A stretch of 10,064 nucleotides of DNA from positions 1 to 10,064 of the forward strand of contig JAIRNM010000416.1 of NCBI GenBank assembly GCA_031258055.1, written 5' to 3'. A program made the position numbers and the translations under genes. The stretch comes from Bifidobacteriaceae bacterium. Its GTDB lineage: Bacteria; Actinomycetota; Actinomycetes; Actinomycetales; WQXJ01. The notes below the pieces were generated by a model that worked only from the letters and a program-made list of their open reading frames with translations, made no database searches and was not told the origin of the DNA. Shown one piece after another: positions 6,514 to 10,064 of this stretch; positions within the stretch are counted from its first letter, which is position 1, and each line of letters opens with the position of its first letter.

Positions 6514-7350
6514 GTGACGGACAAGCCTTCACGCGTTCCCGCAGTCCGGCAGTCGGCGGTGCTGGGCGCGCTCACCGGTCTTGCCTTGGTGTTCATCGTC
6601 TGGGGGGCGACTTATGTCTGGCCGTCCTCCGGCCAAGCTGGCGTCGGTGTCAGCGACCGTTCGCCCAGCCCATCACCCTCGGTTGATTCCACTGGAGCGG
6701 TGTCTTCGGACGGGAACTATCGCGAGCTTCCGGCCATCGCTCTGCCTAAACGAAGACCGCCCGCCACGCCGATGCCGTCCAAGGACGCCGCAGCAGACGG
6801 CTCAGCCGCTTCCAGCCCCCCATCCGACGGCTCGGCCGCCAGCAGGCCGGTGCCCGTTAGAGCGACCGTTACCTACGAGATCGCGGCGAAAGGGAATGTC
6901 CAAGCTGACCTTGAGTCATTTGCCGCCGAAGTCGCGGACATTCTGGCCGACCCGAAGGGGTGGCCAGGGGCGGGCATTGAGTTCAAGCGCGTTCAATCCG
7001 GCGGCTTGATCACCATCTGGTTGACGGAAGACTCGCAGGTGCCGAGTTTCTCGCCGATCTGTTCCACCGGTTTGTCGTGTTCGATCGACCGGAACATCAT
7101 CATCAATGAATTGCGCTGGGTCGAGTCAGCCCCAGCCGGGGTGATGGACGATGTGCCGGTCGAGATGTACCGGGCGATGGTAGTCAACCACGAAGTAGGC
7201 CATTGGCTTGGCCACCACAATCATTCGAGTTGTCCCGGCCCGGGCGAGATCGCCCCGCTCATGATGCAGCAATCGAAGGGCTTGCACGGCTGTATTTTCA
7301 ACCAATATCCCTTGCCCAGCGAAATGGTCGCGCCAGACCTGTTTGGTTAG
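6514..7350 (+). CDS. Membrane-anchored DUF3152 protein, putative zinc metalloprotease
   Basis: A 278-residue protein of the actinobacterial DUF3152 family, thought to be metallopeptidase-like but without a known substrate. An N-terminal hydrophobic helix (about 15-36) acts as signal anchor. A Pro/Ser/Ala-rich spacer with a repeated DGSAAS (about 37-110) follows, then the extracytoplasmic domain. Its core is NHEVGHWLGHHNHSSCPGPG: His226, Glu227 and His230 form an HExxH site, followed by a Cys-Pro segment and MMQQ, as typical of the family. Four cysteines (two in CSTGLSC, then SCPG and HGC) suggest disulfides outside the cell. Start: I prefer the GTG at 6514, one base after the sigA stop; a TTG at 6505 overlapping sigA would add three residues. 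No Shine-Dalgarno serves either, so it is leaderless or coupled to sigA translation. It ends in a strong hairpin. The family call is firm; catalysis is inferred. Confidence 0.85.
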   Translation: MTDKPSRVPAVRQSAVLGALTGLALVFIVWGATYVWPSSGQAGVGVSDRSPSPSPSVDSTGAVSSDGNYRELPAIALPKRRPPATPMPSKDAAADGSAASSPPSDGSAASRPVPVRATVTYEIAAKGNVQADLESFAAEVADILADPKGWPGAGIEFKRVQSGGLITIWLTEDSQVPSFSPICSTGLSCSIDRNIIINELRWVESAPAGVMDDVPVEMYRAMVVNHEVGHWLGHHNHSSCPGPGEIAPLMMQQSKGLHGCIFNQYPLPSEMVAPDLFG

Positions 7351-7378
7351 GACGGCGGCGGGGAAGGCCGCCGTCCTA
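7348..7378. terminator. Strong 12-bp hairpin between convergent genes
   Basis: TAGGACGGCGGC (7348-7359) and GCCGCCGTCCTA (7367-7378) pair perfectly around a 7-nt loop. The left arm includes the TAG stop of the DUF3152 gene. There is no T-run on either side. The position between convergent genes (DUF3152 ends 7350, DUF7455 ends 7408) suits a two-way terminator. Confidence 0.7.
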
Positions 7379-7407
7379 GGCTAAGAACCGTGCTCGGCTT
7401 CCCGCCT

Positions 7408-7608
7408 TTAGGCATCCGCTGTTGTTAGCTCGGCGGTGTAGTCATCGACTTGGAGGGCTTGCTGGGATAGAACTGGCATCAATTCGCGCCCGTGATGGGC
7501 GCAGAAGAACAGCTCGCCAGACATTAGAGTGGCCCGGAAATAGGAGCGGGCGCCGCAGCGATCACAGCGATCGCGGGCGGTCACACGAGGGGTAGCTTCA
7601 GTTGTCAT
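7408..7608 (-). CDS. Small DUF7455 zinc-ribbon-like protein
   Basis: A 66-residue cytoplasmic protein matching the small actinobacterial family now called DUF7455, often encoded near the principal sigma factor gene (from memory). Numbered from the ATG, it carries CDRCGA (Cys15, Cys18) and FFCAHHGRE (Cys36, His38, His39), a CxxC...CxHH pattern able to bind one zinc ion. The rest (SYFRATLMSGEL) forms the expected strand between the metal pairs. The start is taken as ATG 7606-7608, giving MTTEATPRVTARDRC, which fits the family; a GTG directly before would add one residue. No Shine-Dalgarno is visible; TATATG lies 7 nt before the ATG. It lies 100 bp downstream of pfkA on the same strand and converges on the DUF3152 gene. 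The function is unknown. Confidence 0.8.
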   Translation of the reverse strand: MTTEATPRVTARDRCDRCGARSYFRATLMSGELFFCAHHGRELMPVLSQQALQVDDYTAELTTADA

Positions 7609-7666
7609 CACGAGTCATATAACCATTACTCGGCCAGAGTCATCGCATCTATTCGGCGCATTTCGC

Positions 7667-7683
7667 TGCCCGCGTAAGCGGCA
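7667..7683. terminator. Small hairpin between pfkA and the DUF7455 gene
   Basis: TGCC(C)GC-GTAA-GCGGCA forms six pairs with one bulged C. On the plus strand it is followed by TCCTTTT, resembling an intrinsic terminator facing antisense transcription. For pfkA (minus strand) it would be a weak stop lying 26 nt after the TAA. Confidence 0.3.
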
Positions 7684-7708
7684 TCCTTTTGTCGTCCCGA
7701 GATTAGGT

Positions 7709-8734
7709 TTACCAGAGGGCGTGCGCGACATCGACCAGGTCGGCTGGCACCTGCTTGACTTTGCCCGCGATCTCATCGAGCGGGACTAGGACAATGTTCT
7801 CTCCGCGCACGGCCGTCATGACGCCGAAGTTGCCGGCTGACACGGCATCGACCGCCGCCACGCCGAAACGCGACCCGAGGATCCGGTCGGTTGGAGTGGG
7901 GGTGCCGCCGCGCTGGACGTGGCCGAGCACCGTCAGCCGGGTGTCGAACCCGGTTCGTTCCTTCAATTCGACTGTTAGCCGCTCACCGATCGATCCGGCT
8001 ATGATCCGGCCCTTCTCATCCACCTGGGTGGAGAAATCGAGGCCCGTGCCCTCAGCCGGCTCGGCGCCTTCCGCCACCACGACAATCGAGAAGCTGGCGT
8101 GCGAACGGTGGCGGCGCTTCAAGAAGCGGGCGATCTCCTCAATGTCGAAGGGCTGTTCCGGGGTAATTATCAAGTCGGCGCCGCCCGCCATACCGGCGTT
8201 GACGGCGATCCAACCAACGGTGTGTCCCATAACCTCCACCACCATCACCCGGTTGTGCGACTCGGCGGTGGTGTGAAGCCGGTCGATCGCTTCTGTCGCT
8301 ATGTTGATAGCGGTGTGGAAGCCGATCGACAGGTCGGTCCCCTCCACGTCGTTGTCAATGGTCTTAGGAATACCGACCAGTTTGACGCCCGCTTTGGCCA
8401 CTTTGTTGGCCGCCTTGAGTGTGCCATCGCCGCCTATGCAGACCAGCGCCTCGACCCGTTCCGCCTCAAGGGTGGAGAGGACACCTTCGATCCCGCCTTC
8501 GTTCTTGTGGGGATGGTAACGGGCGGTGCCCAACATGGTGCCGCCGCGCGGGAGGATTCCGCGCACATCGTCGCGGGTGAGAGCCTCAAGGTCGCCTTCG
8601 ACTACTCCCCGCCAGCCGTTCCTAAAGCCAACGACGGAATGCCCGTACTCCATCTCCGCCCGTTTCACCACGGCCCTGATCGCCGCGTTCAGTCCGGGCA
8701 CGTCCCCCCCGCCGGTGAGCACTCCAATTCGCAT
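7709..8734 (-). CDS. pfkA: 6-phosphofructokinase (ATP/PPi-type group III)
   Basis: Phosphorylates fructose 6-phosphate to fructose 1,6-bisphosphate in glycolysis; 341 residues, cytoplasmic. Motifs: MRIGVLTGGGDVPGLNAAIR at the N-terminus, GGDGT (101-105), PKTIDND (123-129) with catalytic Asp127, MGHTVGWIA (169-177) and GHVQRGG near the C-terminus. Phosphoryl-donor positions: Gly104 is the ATP-type residue (PPi enzymes have Asp), whereas Lys124 is the PPi-type residue. This hybrid is known from streptomycete ATP-PFKs, so ATP is the likelier donor. The ATG at 8732-8734 is chosen because GAGAGGA (8741-8747) lies 6 nt upstream and the family begins at MRIGVLTGG; the longer frame from 8752 would pass through this ribosome site. 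A possible -10, TAGGAT on the minus strand (plus 8792-8797), lies further up. No partner genes of glycolysis are adjacent. Confidence 0.96.
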   Translation of the reverse strand: MRIGVLTGGGDVPGLNAAIRAVVKRAEMEYGHSVVGFRNGWRGVVEGDLEALTRDDVRGILPRGGTMLGTARYHPHKNEGGIEGVLSTLEAERVEALVCIGGDGTLKAANKVAKAGVKLVGIPKTIDNDVEGTDLSIGFHTAINIATEAIDRLHTTAESHNRVMVVEVMGHTVGWIAVNAGMAGGADLIITPEQPFDIEEIARFLKRRHRSHASFSIVVVAEGAEPAEGTGLDFSTQVDEKGRIIAGSIGERLTVELKERTGFDTRLTVLGHVQRGGTPTPTDRILGSRFGVAAVDAVSAGNFGVMTAVRGENIVLVPLDEIAGKVKQVPADLVDVAHALW

Positions 8735-8740
8735 GACGGT

Positions 8741-8747
8741 TCCTCTC
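8741..8747 (-). promoter_or_regulatory. Shine-Dalgarno deciding the pfkA start
   Basis: GAGAGGA on the minus strand lies 6 nt before the ATG at 8734 and rules out the upstream in-frame starts. Confidence 0.75.
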
Positions 8748-8919
8748 ATCACCTAACTCAATTGGGCCAGTCCCCGCTGGAACCCCTAGAAATCCTACCG
8801 GCGAACATCTGGGCCGGCGGACCATGGGTCGGCCTGTTCAACTGCCATACTTAGCTGAATGATCTGCGGATTTGGCGGCGTCGAGCCTGGCGAACGGGTC
8901 GAATGGGTCCCGTCAACGC

Positions 8920-9609
8920 TCATAATCGCGAACCATCTTCCCGCCGCGGATTGAGTGCTGGCGGATTCGAGCCAGATTCGCGGCCGCCGATTAGGTCGTC
9001 AATCTCGGCCTGGTATTCATCGGAGATGTAGGGCTCGAGCCGGGTCAATTCGCCGGATCCCAAATCCAGAGAGAAGTCCCCCAGCGCCGAACTGGCCGGT
9101 ACGTCAAACAGGATTGAGAAGCGTTCCTGCACTTCATCGATGGTTAGGTCGCTGATGTCGCCGCTGCCCGCGACGCTGAGGTCACCAACGGAACCGTTGG
9201 ACTCGTAATCGGTGTCATCCGAGTCTCGATGAAGGGTTATCGGGTTTTCGTCCACTAAATCGGAGATGTCTGTGAAGCCGCCCTCAGAGCCACCACCGAG
9301 ATACTTGAAGCAGATTTTGATCCACTGGCCGTCGGCTGGGTCCAGGGAGACAACCAGGTCCTGATCATCGCTGATCAACTCGAAGCCGACCGTGTAACCC
9401 GCCCAACTCAGTTCCAGGTCGCCTATGCCTTCGCTGCCTAGCTCATCTGATTCGTCCGCTTCGCCCGCTTGGTCCGATTTGCTGGCGGTAGACGCCTGAC
9501 CGTCCACTTCGCGCGGTGATTCGGCATAGGTGGTGCAGGCTCCCAGTCCGAGCAGGGCCAGCGCTAAGGCGGTGGCAACTATTGGTTTCATCAGGCCGGT
9601 GGTCTTCAT
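8920..9609 (-). CDS. Acidic secreted lipoprotein, possible DUF4352/telokin-like fold
   Basis: A 229-residue lipoprotein. The N-terminus has Lys2, a hydrophobic core (IVATALALALLGLG) and a lipobox ending in LGAC with Cys25, so it should be lipidated and held on the outer face of the membrane. Residues 26-62 form a Ser/Glu/Asp-rich linker. The folded part (about 63-200) is very acidic and beta-rich. Features such as the core IKICFKYLGG and FSILFDVPASSALGDFSLDLG are reminiscent of DUF4352 Ig-like domains, but this is only a loose resemblance. The tail (SGSNPPALNPRREDGSRL) is polar and disordered. The ATG at 9607-9609 has a good Shine-Dalgarno, AAAGGGA, 7 nt upstream. It is divergent from the HTH-like gene with a 137-bp intergenic region. 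The function is unknown; a role as ligand-binding or envelope partner of the regulator is speculation. Confidence 0.85.
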   Translation of the reverse strand: MKTTGLMKPIVATALALALLGLGACTTYAESPREVDGQASTASKSDQAGEADESDELGSEGIGDLELSWAGYTVGFELISDDQDLVVSLDPADGQWIKICFKYLGGGSEGGFTDISDLVDENPITLHRDSDDTDYESNGSVGDLSVAGSGDISDLTIDEVQERFSILFDVPASSALGDFSLDLGSGELTRLEPYISDEYQAEIDDLIGGRESGSNPPALNPRREDGSRL

Positions 9610-9642
9610 GACTGATTCCCTTTCTGAACGGGTGTTTCGACT

Positions 9643-9665
9643 GCTGTTGGGAATACGCTAACAGC
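9643..9665. promoter_or_regulatory. Inverted repeat upstream of the lipoprotein gene (candidate operator)
   Basis: GCTGTT-N11-AACAGC has perfect 6-bp arms with centres 17 bp apart, 34-56 bp upstream of the lipoprotein start. Arm spacing of about 1.6 helical turns suits a dimeric DNA-binding protein. Binding is inferred. Confidence 0.4.
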
Positions 9666-9681
9666 GGCCCAGCCAACGGCG

Positions 9682-9706
9682 GTCTGCGCTGAGCAGACAC
9701 TATTGT
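9682..9706 (+). promoter_or_regulatory. Inverted repeat followed by a possible -10 before the HTH-like gene
   Basis: GTCTGC-GCTGA-GCAGAC (9682-9698) is a perfect 6-bp inverted repeat with a 5-nt centre. TATTGT (9701-9706, TANNNT) follows after 2 nt, so a protein on the repeat would cover the -35/-10 spacer. This geometry fits autorepression by the adjacent regulator. The repeat is seen; the promoter is weak and the role is inferred. Confidence 0.4.
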
Positions 9707-9746
9707 GGTCTCCAGAACCCTCTCGCTGACCAGGAGCGAAACGCCA

Positions 9747-10064
9747 ATGACAGACCCATCGCCGGGGCGGGGGAGTCCGGCACCCGTCAACACCCAGACT
9801 ATGCTGGAACGCCTTAACGGCACCCAATTCCCCGACTTTTCCGATGGCGGGCGGGGAGAATTCCTTGATCCGGATATTCGCGACTTCTTCGACGGCTTGT
9901 TCCGCTGGACCAACCGTTCACGCGGTTCTGTCATCAAGGATGCGAAAATCACGCGCACTTACGGGTATCAGATCATGGATGGGACCCGGGTCGCTAAGCG
10001 CGACTACTACCTGTCGTTGAGTTTCGCCCTCGGCTTGGATCTGACCACGACGCAACACATGCTG
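9747..10064 (+). CDS. Helix-turn-helix (XRE-like) regulator, C-terminus cut by window edge
   Basis: The frame is open from ATG 9747 to the window end (106 residues, no stop). AGGAG (9732-9736) lies 10 nt upstream. The N-terminus to about residue 25 is Pro/Gly-rich then helical (TQTMLERLNGT). Residues about 38-55 (EFLDPDIRDFFDGLFRW) form an amphipathic helix. Residues 58-106 fit a helix-turn-helix: SVIKDAKI, then TRTYGYQIMDGTR as recognition helix, and RDYYLSLSFALGLDLTTTQHML as supporting helices. This closely follows a group of XRE-like regulators best known from Firmicutes, where the pattern is R-T-Y-x-Y-Q-I-F-x-G-x-x-x-P-S-R-D-K with a G-L-x-L-x-x-T-Q end; here Ala-Lys replaces the Pro-Ser. 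It is divergent from the lipoprotein gene and shares its intergenic repeats. Its downstream partner lies outside the window. The HTH call rests on pattern recognition only. Confidence 0.6.
   Translation, partial: MTDPSPGRGSPAPVNTQTMLERLNGTQFPDFSDGGRGEFLDPDIRDFFDGLFRWTNRSRGSVIKDAKITRTYGYQIMDGTRVAKRDYYLSLSFALGLDLTTTQHML

Noticed and set aside
8099..8854. 251-residue plus-strand frame opposite pfkA
   Set aside because: It overlaps a highly conserved phosphofructokinase entirely and shows no recognisable domain or ribosome site.
8891..8915. Inverted repeat after the lipoprotein stop as a terminator
   Set aside because: Only about five base pairs around a 10-nt loop and no T-run.
9443..9958. 171-residue minus-strand frame over the lipoprotein start and the divergent promoter
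   Set aside because: It overlaps the signal peptide of the lipoprotein out of frame and the HTH-like gene antisense; both have their own Shine-Dalgarno.

Overview
The window is GC-rich chromosomal DNA from a high-GC Gram-positive bacterium (Actinomycetota). Three things point there: a principal sigma factor with a long Lys/Ala-rich N-terminal extension (HrdB/SigA type), several protein families largely confined to that phylum (DUF4192, DUF3152, DUF7455), and a serine/threonine kinase - polyprenyl synthase - MetF neighbourhood like the pknL - idsA2 - Rv2172c locus of Mycobacterium tuberculosis. The genus cannot be fixed from sequence alone.

Layout. Positions 1-2447 (minus strand) hold a polyprenyl diphosphate synthase and, downstream of it, a PknL-like Ser/Thr kinase whose C-terminus leaves the window at base 1. 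The kinase tail is a degenerate tandem pentapeptide repeat. A 94-bp divergent promoter region containing a perfect 10-bp palindrome separates this pair from a plus-strand run: a MetF-type reductase (2542-3444), a DUF4192 protein (3553-4632), the principal sigma factor (4830-6512) and a membrane-anchored DUF3152 putative metalloprotease (6514-7350). A strong hairpin closes the run where it meets a convergent minus-strand block: a small zinc-ribbon-like DUF7455 protein (7408-7608) and 6-phosphofructokinase (7709-8734). The last part carries an acidic lipoprotein (8920-9609, minus) divergent from a helix-turn-helix-like regulator gene (from 9747, plus, cut by the window end). The 137 bp between those two contain two separate inverted repeats.

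How it fits together. Most of the window is core housekeeping: isoprenoid chain elongation, one-carbon metabolism, glycolysis, transcription initiation and signalling by a Hanks-type kinase. No mobile element, CRISPR array, tRNA or rRNA was seen. The least ordinary parts are the lipoprotein/regulator pair at the right edge, the kinase repeat tail, and a recurring arrangement in which genes without a Shine-Dalgarno have a TANNNT-like hexamer exactly 7 nt before the start codon, which suggests leaderless transcripts. I did not find a clear undescribed multi-gene system; the right edge is where one could begin, but its partner genes lie outside the window.
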